A program made the translations under genes and the position numbers. This document shows, in pieces, positions 8,321 through 19,600 of a stretch of DNA of 64,000 bases; within the stretch, counting starts at the first letter, position 1, and each line of letters opens with the position of its first letter. Source of the DNA: Candidatus Aminicenantota bacterium. GTDB lineage: Bacteria > Acidobacteriota > Aminicenantia > UBA2199. The DNA lies in NCBI GenBank assembly GCA_020355945.1, contig CP070627.1:4664424-4728423 (forward strand), in the 5' to 3' direction. The notes beneath the pieces were generated by a model. The model was not told the DNA's origin, did not search any database, and saw only the letters and a list, made by a program, of their open reading frames with translations.

Positions 8321-11300
8321 CTAAGCGGCTTCTAGAATTTTTCGAATAATCGCGGCATTTTTTTCTACGAAACCGGGAGAGAACATTTTTTCATGCACCC
8401 CAAAGCCTTCATAAACCGCATAACTGGTTCCCACATCTTTCCAATCCATGTTTTGTATGACGCCGGATTCGCTTTCCGCTGTCAGGACGGGGTTCTCTTT
8501 CCTATTGATGGCGGTGATCAGGTGGACCCGGGCGTTTACTTTTCCCCTGTCAGAGCGGCTGTGATAGTATTGGGCATAATGTCTCGCTCTTTCTAAGACC
8601 CTTTCTTTTAAATGCCCCAATCCCAATTGCTCCATTTCGGTTTCCACCCAGTTTACAAAATTGACGTTTTTGTTTTCAAAGCTTTCCGGGGTAAGTATTA
8701 ACACTTCATTCCTAAAAGTTGAATCCCCGATAATGATGTCGGAAACCTGTTCTCCCCGTTGTTCCAGTTCCAGGGCGGTTTCCAAGGCCAGGTTTCCTCC
8801 TGAGGAATATCCAAACAAACAGTAAGGTCCCTTTTCCTGGATTTCCATTATTGTGTCTGCATATTGCCGGACACACCGGTCATCTTCGATGAAATTAAAC
8901 GAATATATGTTGTATTCGGTCAATTGGAGCGCTAAGTTCATATAAGCTGCCCCGGTCCCGATGCCCGGTGGGAAACAGAAAACATTCATATATTTTTCGT
9001 CCGGGGTATTCAGGAGTACGAATTTCCCATCGATGGCGGCATCGATTGTTTCCCTATATTGTTCATGGAAAATATAGGTGGACAGTTTATTTATGGTGGG
9101 GTTCGAAAATAATTGTACCACGGGTATTTTTATGTTAAATTCACGTTTTATTTCAGCAGCCATTTTTAATAACCCAAGCGAATCTCCGCCCAATTCGAAA
9201 AAATTATCCTGGATACCGATCTTTTCAAATCCAAATATCTTTTTCCAGATATCCGCAATTATTTCTTGTTTTTCATTTGTTGGTGGCTCATAGGCATTTA
9301 ACAATTGAGGACGAGGGTAAAGAAGAGGTTTTTTTTCTTCTCCCGCAAGCTCCTCTCCCCTTAAATATTCCAGTTTTACCCACTGATCGATACGATCCTG
9401 GAGATTCCCTCCTTTGGAGACCACCACCTGCCGGACATGACGAAGAGATAAAATACGAGTAAAAGCCTGGATGGTTTCTTCCGGGGGCATACCGTTCCAA
9501 TCCACACTGATGCAGCGCATCCCGGTTTCCCGTTTCAACCGGTAAACATACGCATCCATAAAGGCATTGGCTGCAGCATAAGCAGCAAACCGCAGGCCAC
9601 CCAATACCGTCGATAAAGAGGACATGAGCCATAAAAAATCCAACTTTTTCTTATGAAAAAGTTTATCCAATACCAGCGTTCCAAAGACCTTGGCCCGGAA
9701 TTGTTCCTCCACCTGGATTTTTTCTATTTCATCGATCACATTAAATGATGAACCTCTAATGATTCCAGCACAGTGAATAACACCATGAATCGTTCCGAAC
9801 TGTGCTTCTGCCCGGGCAATAACATCTGCCATCTCTTGCATATCCGCAGTATCCACGGCAAACGTCATAATCTTCGCCCCTAATGCTTCAAGTTCCTGTA
9901 ATTTTCGTATTTTATTTTCATCTCCGGCGGGAAACTGCGAACGTCCTGTCAATATCAAACGGGCCTTTACTGTCCTGGCCAGGAATTCCGCTAAAACCAA
10001 ACCGATTTTGCCAAGACCACCGGTCACCAGGTATACTCCCTCTTCCCTGAGGGGGAGGGATTCTTTCTTGACCTCTGGCAGCGAGATCGGTTCCTGGACT
10101 TGAATCCATCGGTAATTACCGCGGAAAGCCGTTGTTGTGCCTGTATCTTTTCTACTTCCTTCGATTTCTTCCAGCAGCCGGTTCAGCAATTCCTCTCGCT
10201 GCACTCCCCCGGGTTCCGGCCAAACAATATCGATGCTGCTGCAGTTGATGTTGGAATACTCCTGGGGTATAACTTTTATCGGACCTATCATCGTGGATTT
10301 GGATGGCTCTATTGATTCCTCGCCTGTGAGTTCGTGCAAATGATCGGTAATAACAATCAAGTGGAAGGACGCATTAACTCCCAGTTTCCCAATTGCTTTT
10401 GCGATGTTGATAAGGCTGTAAAAACCCATATCCTGGACCTTTTCAAACGGTTCCCCGGGAATTTTCCTCGACCAATGACGGCGGTTCCCTGAAAGGCTCC
10501 ATAAATGAAGAACCCGGTAAAATTTTTTCCCGGGGGAGATGAATGCATTAAATAGTGGCTGAAGATCATCCGGCTGCTGCGGATTAACGGTATATTGACC
10601 CGGTTTTGGGTTGTCAAATGAAGTACCGATACTTACTGTCACGACTTCATGACCATTCATTATTAATCGATGTGCCAGTAGAGAACCGATGCCGCCGGAA
10701 TCGAGAAATACCAGCCATTGATGGCGCTCCTGCTGCGAATTTTCTTCTTCCTGGCGAAACTCCTCCCGCTCCCATGTAGGTATGTAGAACCAATCGGCTA
10801 TGTCCGCTTCTTTCGCTGCCTGTGAATCTCCAGTAAATGCCGGCCTGCCCCTGGTAGAGGAATCGGTATCGATCCAGTAAGGCTGCCTTTCAAAGGGATA
10901 GGAGGGCAGCAGGATACGGTATCTCTCTGCGTTTGCATTAAAAGTAGACCAATCGATACGAACACCGCCAAGCCATAAACGCCCAATTTTGTTTAAAAGG
11001 TAATAACTATCGGGGACCTCTCTGGTGGAAGGCCTAACCAGGTTGATTATCCGTTGAATGGCGCGATTTGCGTCATATTCATCCCCTATATACCGGGCCG
11101 CCAGGGCGGTAAGGTCGCTGCCGGGGCCGATTTCTACCAATAGGGCGTTAGGGTTTTTAACCAGTTCCCTCATACCCTCGGCAAAACGAACGGTTCTCTG
11201 TAAATGCTCCATCCAATACTGCGAATCGATTACTGTTTCCGATGTGATCCATCCCCCGGTGACATTGGATATGTAAGGAATCCGGGGGGAATTACAGGTG

Positions 11301-13582
11301 ATACCTCGGAGCTTTCTTTCAAACTCGGCTAATATGGGTTCCATCATGTGTGAGTGTGGGGCACGGGACGCAGATAAAGGTATTGCCAAAATCCCCCTGT
11401 TTTTCATCTTCTCTTCAAAAGCAGCGATTGCTTCCGGTGTCCCGGCTGCAATACAGGATGAACCATTATCGACGGCCAACGACAATTCGGTTGGGAGCAG
11501 CGGGTTTAATTCCTCTATGGGAAGGGGAATACTCAGCATAGTCCCGGCGGGTAATCGGCTCATCAACTGCCCCCGGATGACCACCACTTTTAGCGCATCC
11601 TCCAACGAAAAGACTCCGGCTGTACAGGCTGCCGCATATTCGCCAAAACTGTAACCAATCAGCGCCTGGGGTTGGATACCCCATTTCATTAGGGTTTTTG
11701 CCAGGGCATATTCAAATATAAAGACCACCAACTGCGATATATCGAAGTGATGAATGCCCAATGATGAATGATGATTTTTTTTCCCGGGTTCACTCGATAA
11801 ATCATTCCCGGGGTAAAGAATTTCTTTTATATCGTAATCGACAATATCTTTTAAAATTTCAAAACACCGATCCATTTCCAGGCGAAATATCGGCTCTTCC
11901 CGGTAAAGTTCCACTCCCATATTTACATACTGCGCGCCTAAACCGGAGAACATAAATACCAGGAACGGTTTATCATCCTGGACTATGCTGGTTTGTGTTT
12001 TCGGGTGATGGGATGAACCGAGTGCAGCGATGGCCTCTTCAACCTTAGAACATACCAGCGTTTTGCGATAGGGGAATTCCCGGCGCCCCACCTGCAGTGT
12101 ATATGCAGCGTCGGACAGGTTAATGCCAGGATTTAGTTTCAAGAATTCCGCCAGGTTTTTAGACGCTTTATCCAGTGCGGTTTCAGTTCTTGCGGATAAT
12201 AAAATCAATCGATATTTACTGCCTTCTGCCGTGTGCTCGACACCTTCGACCCTTTGTAACCTGTCCACCGGGGCTTCTTCCAGTATGACATGGACGTTTG
12301 TGCCACCGATGCCAAAAGAACTTATCCCGGCTCTTAAGGGATATTTGTTGTTTTTCCATTCTCTCAATTTTGTATTCACATAAAAAGGGCTATTTTTAAA
12401 GTCAATTTTCGGATTAGGGTCTTTAAAATGTAAAGCGGGGGGGATTAATTTATTTTTTAAGGCCATGACAGTTTTAATAAACCCGGTAACGCCGGCGGCG
12501 ATATCCAGGTGGCCCACATTGGCTTTGACTGCCCCGATTGCACAAAAACCTTTACCATCGGTATCAAATGTTGATTTTAACCCTTCGATTTCCACGGGGT
12601 CTCCCAGTTCGGTACCTGTTCCATGGGCTTCGATATAGGTAATACTTTCCGGTTCTACGCGAGCCATGTGCAGGGCAGTGCGGATGGCTTCCGCCTGTCC
12701 TTCGATACTTGGGGCTAAGAACCCGACTTTTCGCATTCCATCATTATTAATTGCAGAGCTTTTGATTACCGCATAAATATGATCTCTGTCTTCAATTGCC
12801 TCTTCAAGCCGTTTTAGAATAACAACTCCCACACCGTTCCCGGAAATAACACCCCGGGCGCTTTTATCAAAAGCTCTACAATGTCCATCCGGGGAATTGA
12901 CCATACCGGGCTCGTATAAATAGCCAACTCTGTTGGGAAGCGCAATCCTTACACCGCCTGCCATTGCCATATCACATTCTCCATTCAATAGGGCCTGGCA
13001 TGCCATGTGTATGGCGACCAATGATGTTGAACAGGCCGTATAAACCATTGAACTGGGGCCTTTTAGTCCAAGTTTATAGGAGACCAACAAACTCACAAAA
13101 TCTTTGTTAGCTAAAAATGCTTTTGCGAATTGATCGATTTTATCTCCGGGGGAAGACAATATCCTGGCCCTCCAGAAAATATTCTCGGCAGCGCCGGCAA
13201 ATATCCCGATTAGTCCCTTATAAGAGCCGGGGTCATACCCGGCGTCTTCCAGGGCTTCCCATGAACATTCAATGAAAAAGCGGACCTGGGGGTCCAGTAT
13301 GGATGCTTCCCTGGGAGTATACCCAAAAAAAAATGCATCAAAATGCTCGACATCTGCAATACTTCCTTTTGCTTTTACATAATCGGGATTTTTTAATAAT
13401 TGGGGGTCCACTCCTTGTGCTGTCAATTCTTCATCCGAGAAAAATGAGATCGCTTCGACACCATTCTTTAAATTATCCCAGAATTCATTAATATTTCTAG
13501 CGCCAGGAAACCTCCCGGACATACCGATAACTGCAATTTCCAGTCCTGTTGTTCCCGGGGATTCTTGTTCATTGAACATCAT
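8321..13582 (-). CDS. P7: terminal type I PKS module KS-AT-KR-ACP-TE
   Basis: 1,753 residues. KS about 14-440, with TACSTSL (Cys about 184), EAHGTGT and NVGHLD all intact. AT about 545-825. KR about 970-1,400, with TGGLGKIG and the S...YAAAN catalytic pair. Carrier domain FFELGGDSL about 1,464. Thioesterase about 1,500-1,753, with Ser in FGYSSGG, Asp in IIGDSTF and a late GVHEKMF His. No dehydratase or enoylreductase, so the last two-carbon extension should leave a beta-hydroxyl before release. The AT active site reads GYSFGE instead of the usual GHSxGE, and its specificity segment (SRAPHSHMM) is neither HAFH nor YASH, so the extender is uncertain. As the last gene with the only TE, it should end the line. 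AAAGGAGA precedes the ATG. Confidence 0.93.
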   Translation of the reverse strand: MMFNEQESPGTTGLEIAVIGMSGRFPGARNINEFWDNLKNGVEAISFFSDEELTAQGVDPQLLKNPDYVKAKGSIADVEHFDAFFFGYTPREASILDPQVRFFIECSWEALEDAGYDPGSYKGLIGIFAGAAENIFWRARILSSPGDKIDQFAKAFLANKDFVSLLVSYKLGLKGPSSMVYTACSTSLVAIHMACQALLNGECDMAMAGGVRIALPNRVGYLYEPGMVNSPDGHCRAFDKSARGVISGNGVGVVILKRLEEAIEDRDHIYAVIKSSAINNDGMRKVGFLAPSIEGQAEAIRTALHMARVEPESITYIEAHGTGTELGDPVEIEGLKSTFDTDGKGFCAIGAVKANVGHLDIAAGVTGFIKTVMALKNKLIPPALHFKDPNPKIDFKNSPFYVNTKLREWKNNKYPLRAGISSFGIGGTNVHVILEEAPVDRLQRVEGVEHTAEGSKYRLILLSARTETALDKASKNLAEFLKLNPGINLSDAAYTLQVGRREFPYRKTLVCSKVEEAIAALGSSHHPKTQTSIVQDDKPFLVFMFSGLGAQYVNMGVELYREEPIFRLEMDRCFEILKDIVDYDIKEILYPGNDLSSEPGKKNHHSSLGIHHFDISQLVVFIFEYALAKTLMKWGIQPQALIGYSFGEYAAACTAGVFSLEDALKVVVIRGQLMSRLPAGTMLSIPLPIEELNPLLPTELSLAVDNGSSCIAAGTPEAIAAFEEKMKNRGILAIPLSASRAPHSHMMEPILAEFERKLRGITCNSPRIPYISNVTGGWITSETVIDSQYWMEHLQRTVRFAEGMRELVKNPNALLVEIGPGSDLTALAARYIGDEYDANRAIQRIINLVRPSTREVPDSYYLLNKIGRLWLGGVRIDWSTFNANAERYRILLPSYPFERQPYWIDTDSSTRGRPAFTGDSQAAKEADIADWFYIPTWEREEFRQEEENSQQERHQWLVFLDSGGIGSLLAHRLIMNGHEVVTVSIGTSFDNPKPGQYTVNPQQPDDLQPLFNAFISPGKKFYRVLHLWSLSGNRRHWSRKIPGEPFEKVQDMGFYSLINIAKAIGKLGVNASFHLIVITDHLHELTGEESIEPSKSTMIGPIKVIPQEYSNINCSSIDIVWPEPGGVQREELLNRLLEEIEGSRKDTGTTTAFRGNYRWIQVQEPISLPEVKKESLPLREEGVYLVTGGLGKIGLVLAEFLARTVKARLILTGRSQFPAGDENKIRKLQELEALGAKIMTFAVDTADMQEMADVIARAEAQFGTIHGVIHCAGIIRGSSFNVIDEIEKIQVEEQFRAKVFGTLVLDKLFHKKKLDFLWLMSSLSTVLGGLRFAAYAAANAFMDAYVYRLKRETGMRCISVDWNGMPPEETIQAFTRILSLRHVRQVVVSKGGNLQDRIDQWVKLEYLRGEELAGEEKKPLLYPRPQLLNAYEPPTNEKQEIIADIWKKIFGFEKIGIQDNFFELGGDSLGLLKMAAEIKREFNIKIPVVQLFSNPTINKLSTYIFHEQYRETIDAAIDGKFVLLNTPDEKYMNVFCFPPGIGTGAAYMNLALQLTEYNIYSFNFIEDDRCVRQYADTIMEIQEKGPYCLFGYSSGGNLALETALELEQRGEQVSDIIIGDSTFRNEVLILTPESFENKNVNFVNWVETEMEQLGLGHLKERVLERARHYAQYYHSRSDRGKVNARVHLITAINRKENPVLTAESESGVIQNMDWKDVGTSYAVYEGFGVHEKMFSPGFVEKNAAIIRKILEAA

Positions 13583-13607
13583 GTTCTTCTCCTTTACTTA
13601 TTACTTA

Positions 13608-13631
13608 AACAAGGGGGCAAGCCCCCTTGTT
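13608..13631. repeat. Perfect G/C-rich palindrome, copy 1 (intergenic)
   Basis: AACAAGGGGGC, AA, then GCCCCCTTGTT: an 11-bp perfect hairpin in the 55-bp gap between N6 and P7. A 26-base stretch including it (TTAAACAAGGGGGC...) recurs identically inside the coding region of N2 at 57574-57595, so it is a dispersed repeat rather than a gene-specific terminator. Confidence 0.75.
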
Positions 13632-13637
13632 CCCTTT

Positions 13638-16600
13638 TTAATTTCTTATTTTTTTTCTCATTTGCAGTCTTTTGTTTCGATCTCTTTCTCCTCGTTCCAA
13701 CGCCTCAGTCCGGTCATTTTTTACAGGAGTATCCTCTTCTCCTTCAGGTTGTGAAAAATACCGGGCCAGGGAACGGATGGTGGGATATTTAAACATCGAT
13801 ACCACGGAAATATCTTTCTCACATATTTCTTTCAACCGGCTGTTCACTTTAATAATATCCAGTGAATTACCTCCCAGGTCAAAAAAGTTTTCGTTCATTC
13901 CTACTTTTTCTAATTTTAGAATATCTTTCCAGATATTGGCGATCAATTTCTCGATTTCATTAGCGGGCGGCGCATAAGCGGTTTCCTGGTTTACAAGACT
14001 GCTTCTAATTCCCGGGAGAGCCTTTAAGTCGACTTTACCGTGCTTTGTCAGCGGTATCTCTTCCAATGGTATAAAATATGAAGGGATCATATAATCCGGT
14101 AATTTCTTTTTTAAAAAATCCCTCAATTCACTGATCTTCAGGATTTCTTCGTCTCCTGGTGTTTTATCAATTAAATAATCGCTCTTTTCCGCGTTCACCC
14201 TATCATCGCTGAACAATTTCCGATAAAAGGAATTATGTTTATAAACGCTTTCGTAATAAGGTAAATTATAATCAAACTCGAGATTGTCGTCCTGCTGCCG
14301 TTTCAGGATGCCTTTGATTCTATAATCCGGGGAGATGCCATTTTTACTGGTGATACGGATACAATTTGCACTTATAATATCTCCTTTTGAAACCTCAATC
14401 CCTGGATAAAATACGGGGATAAACACGGGTAACCAACTGTACCTCCTGGCTAATGTATCGATAATTTCTCCTTCAATGGTATGTAAATTCAGCCATAAAA
14501 TGAAACCGTCTATTTTCGATTTCTCATTAATGATCAAATTCACATTTTGGTTACTTTCCAATTCAATGGTTTCTAAAAGATTTAACTCTTCAAAATTTTC
14601 AGCAGTTGACCTGACATGGGTTTTGGGGAAATTTTCAATGCAAATCCTTAAGTCAAATGGTTGGCCGAATTTTTTGAAGACTTTCTCGGGATAAATGCCG
14701 GAAATTTCAGAAAATTCAGGGTTTTCATACAAACCTTCCGGGAGGGAAACCGCTGCTATTTTGGTTATACATTTCCCGGGAATGACTACCCCATCTTCCT
14801 TTAGAAACCTCCTGGCGTTATTATGAATATAAATTGCCCCTTCTGCACTTCCAATTGTCCCGATTTGATTGGATAGACAGACATCGACTTTTTCCGGTAA
14901 TTCAACTTTTGTGGAATCTCCATGAATCACGACAATTTTTTCTTCCCAGCCAAGTTTTTTTACCGTTTCTTTTGCTTTTTCAACGTACTCTTCAAGAATT
15001 TCAATCGCATATATTTTCTTTGCCCCGGCTTCCACACAAAACCTTGACAGGATGGCATCCGGGCCAGTGCCGATTTCTACGACCGTTTTATCCTTTGCTA
15101 ACTGTTTGATTGCATATATGAAACTCTTATTCCTCAAATAATCACTACTCATTGCATTATAAATCAGATCATCCCATATAAAATAATCACCCACCGATGG
15201 CCATATTTGGGGACGTTTTTTAGAATCAGCAACATAGTACGCACATAAATCCATCCTGTCTTCCTTCCATTTCCCGGCAATGACGACTGTTTCTTTGATT
15301 TTATGGTGTTTTCGCAACAGATTTTCTATTTCTCCCAATTCGATACGGAATCCCCTTATTTTTACCTGGTGGTCGATTCGTCCTAAAAATTCGATGTTAC
15401 CATCCGGCAGCCACCGGGCCAAATCACCGGTTTTGTAGATTTTTTTAGAAAAATAGGACTTATAGGACCGATAGGACCTATATAAGATTGGGAGGAATTT
15501 TTCTGCGGTTAATTCGGGCCTGTTTAAATATCCCCGGGCAACTCCTTCTCCACCGATATACATCTCTCCTACTACTCCTAAGGGGACCAATTTCATACCT
15601 TTTCCCAACAAATATACCCGGGTATTACCGATGGGCCTACCTATCGATAATATCGGTATCTTCTCATCCATCTGTTTTACTTTTAATATGATCGAGGTTA
15701 CTGTGGTTTCGGTGGGACCATAGGCATTATAAAAATCACAATGTTCAATCCATCTTTTAGCTAATGATGCGGGACAAATGTCGCCTCCTGAGATTACCCG
15801 TTTTAAATGATAATTATTCAATGGCATTATATTATTCAAGAACGAAGGCACTGCATTAATATGGGTAACCTGTTGATTGGCTGTATATTCATTAAATTTA
15901 TCGACCTCCAGCAGGGTATTTTTATCGATTAAGACTGATGCCGCTCCGCTGGAAAGCGCTGTAAATATCTGCTCCACAGAGGCATCAAAACAAAAGGAGG
16001 AAAATTGAAGGATTCGATCTGACTCTTTGATATTATAATATTTATCCTGGTTACAAATCAAATTCACCACCGAACCATGCCGGGTGAGTACTCCTTTGGG
16101 CTTCCCGCTGGAACCTGAAGTGAAAATAACGTATGATATATCCCCCGGGCGATTGGTGTGGGATAAATTTGTAACATGACCTTCTTTAATATCTTCGGGG
16201 AAAGAATCCATCATTAAAATTTCCCTTTTTCTTTTACCGTGTCTTATTTTTCCAGGCTTAAAGACAATTCCCGGTATTTCTCCGAGGGTATTTTCATCCG
16301 GCAGGGTGTTGTTATTCTCGATCATTTTTTCCAGTATCCGGCTCAGGGTGATTTCACCTTCTCCCAATACCGCAAGGTCGATATCAGGATCCCGGAGCAG
16401 GGTTTCATAACTGCTGGTGGCATAAGGACCTCCTGCGATAATGGGAACATCTATTCCCCACTGTCGTATAAGGTTCACTGTTTTATGGAAGAAATTTTTG
16501 TAAAAAGTCAATGTCCGAATCCCGATCACATGGGGTTTGAATTCCATTACCTGTTGTTTTAACCCGGTGTAATTATCGAAATCAATCCTGGATTTAGCTA

Positions 16601-19600
16601 TCCGTCCGTTGATGCGATTACCAAAGTGTCGATTCAAAAAAGTCATAAGGTACATCAACCCGAGGGGCGGCTCCACCACGTTATAGAGTATTTTCTCATG
16701 ATCGCTGAAGAATTGGGATAAATCCAGGAGCAAAATCCTTAACGCATCACCTGAAGGCTGGTGTGCAGGGAAACATCCGGCTAATTTCTTGTTCAAGTGA
16801 GGGACAGATGCTGCCTGCTCATCCACGAATCCCTGTGCTCCCAATTCAACTTCCGTTATTCCTGCCAATTGCAATAGGTCTGAAAAGCTCTTAATGTCCT
16901 CATTCAAATAGCTGTCATATTTTTGCACCAACTCATCTTCTGTTAAAACCTTCATTTGATAAGGTAATACATGGAGCAATCTTTCCTTTTTTAAGAAATA
17001 TTCATCGAGGAATTCAGCCTGGTATTTTATTGTAAAACTTTTGTCAAAAGGTAATGTTTCCGGTAGTTCATGCCAGGCCAGGTCTTCCGACCTGGAAATC
17101 GCTTCACTGGAAATACCATTTTGAATGGCTAATTCTGACATCTCTGTATGGGGATAGATTCTCAAAATAAAAACATAAGGGAAATGCACCCATTTCAATG
17201 ATTTTATAAAATCCAGTGTCATTTGGGCTTCTTCTTCGGTTTCAGTGGGAAAGCCGTGCATGGTAAAAAGTTCCAATATAACATGGGGATGTTTCCTGGC
17301 GATATACTCGATATTTTTACGAAGGTTTTGCAGGTTCAAGTTTTTCTTAATCAGGGTTTGTAATCGCGGTGAAGCAGTTTCTAGGGCCAGGGCTATGTTC
17401 ACCGTACCGGCTTGAACCATGAGGTCTATATACTCCTCGGTCAAGATATCCCCCCGTATTCCATTGGGAAAAAAGAAGTTCACATCTAACTGGTTTTGAA
17501 TAACCAATTCAAAGAACCGTTTACTATTTTCAATATCCAGGTTAAAGATATCGTCTATGAATACAAACCGTTTGATACCCATTTGATAGCAGAGCATTAC
17601 TTCGGCAAAAATGTTCTCAGCGGAACGTACGATATGTTTCCTGGACCAAATTTTAAAGCAGTATATACAATTATATGGACAACCTCGAGTGGCCTGTAAT
17701 GCCACAGAATTTTTCACCATTGCCTGGCCAATATATCGGTTGTACTTTTCATAATCTACCAGGGAACGATTGGGATGTGGTAAATCGTCGATATTATCGA
17801 TTCTTTGCCGCGGTTTGGTTCGACAGGATTCTATCTCGGGTAAATGGCAGGAGTGCAGCCGCGTATACGAACTCTCCTGGACAAGATCGCTTTGGGTTAA
17901 TAAGAAAAATGCGCCGGAATCTTCCAGCATACTTTGAATACGGTTTAAGGGAGAATCCTGGTGGATTGGCATATAAGCTCCCCCGGCTTTTAATATGCCT
18001 AATATTCCTGTAATCATATCGACGGAACGTTCCAGCATGATGCCTACAATGCTGTCCGCTTTGACTCCTTTTTCCCTTAACCAATAGGCCAATTGGTTGG
18101 ATTTTTTATTCAATTCCCGGTAAGATAATTGAAGGGTATGCCGGGAGTGGGGATAAGAACGCAAATCATTTGTCCTTGCGGTTAAACCAGGACCCACCAC
18201 GGCAATATTGTCCGGCCTTTGTTCTACCTGGTCTTCAAACAATTGATGGAGTGTTTTATCTTGCGGATAAGATGCAAACGTATCATTAAATTCATCCAAT
18301 AATTTTTCCCGTTCTTCTCCTGGTATGATTTCTATATCCACTATTTTCTCACCGGGATTTTCGATTACCGATGATATGATATTCTTGAAATATCGAATAA
18401 ATCGTAATATGGTTTCTTCTTTAAAGAGTTTTGTGCAGTATGTAAACGAGAAATACAATTTCTCTCCTATTTCAACACCGGTGAGGGTTATATCGAATTT
18501 CGATATCTTACTTTTAAAAGGATAGGCTCCGATAAGCAGGTTTTTAACCTTTTTTGCGGGAGAATATCCAGGGTCTGCGGAAATATTTTTTAGCTCAAAA
18601 GCTGCATCAAATATGGGATTACGACTCATATCTCTTTTCACTACCACTTTTTCTATGATATCTTCAAATTGATAGTCCTGGTTTTCAAACACTTCCAATG
18701 TCCTCGCTTTTAGTTCCTGCAGGAATCCGCTGGATGTTTTCTCCCCTGCCGGGTAATTTCGCATCGCCAGGGTATTGACAAACATGCCGACTATTTTCTC
18801 TAAGTCCGCATGTCTGCGGGATGCGATGGGGGACCCCACTACAATATCTTCCTGGCTGCTTAGTTTGGCGAGGAATATATTATATATGGCTAATATTACC
18901 ATGAATAACGTAGCCCCGTTGGTGTGGGCTATTTCATTTAACAATCCTGTCTCTTCAACATTTAATTCAAACGGGACAGTATTTCCCTCATAGTTTTGAA
19001 CCGGTGGTCTTGTATAATCGGTGGGCATATATAATACAGGAACCTGTTCTTCAAATTCCTTTAACCAGAATTCTTCCTGTTTCCTGGTATTTTTTTTGAC
19101 CGGTTCACTTTGCTGCCACTCCGAATAATCTTTATAATGAAGCCGCAGCGGAAAGAGTGCCTCTCCTGCATATAAGGCTGCAAAATCACTATTCAATACT
19201 TTCTCCGATTGACCGTCTCTTACAATATGATGCATATCCACATAAAAGATATACTTCATCTCCCCTGCCTTTATTAAACCGGCTCGCACCAGGGGCGCCC
19301 GGGACAAATCAAAGGGATATACAAAATTTTTAATGATTTCTTCACTCTTTTGACTGCCTGATTGTGCATCATAATACCGGATGTCGAATTCTACTGTTTT
19401 ATGTACCCGTTGGACAGGCTCTCCGTTTACCATTTCAAATGATGTCCTCAAACTTTCATGGCGGGACAACAGGTCTTTATATGCTTTATTAATCTTATTT
19501 AAATCGATATCGCCTTCTATCGATAATACAAGCGGCAAATTATAAGATACATTATCAGTTGTCATTTGTTGTAATAAATATAATCTCCTCTGGGTTGAAG

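Noticed and set aside
13608..13631. Rho-independent terminator between N6 and P7
   Set aside because: The hairpin is strong but on the minus strand it is followed by TAAGTAATAAG, not a T-run, and the same element sits inside a coding region. P7 must be transcribed with or after N6.
15455..15481. Repeats as frameshift or assembly errors in NRPS genes
   Set aside because: Frames stay open before and after and core motif A7 follows correctly in each case, so the repeats are real in-frame insertions rather than assembly joins.
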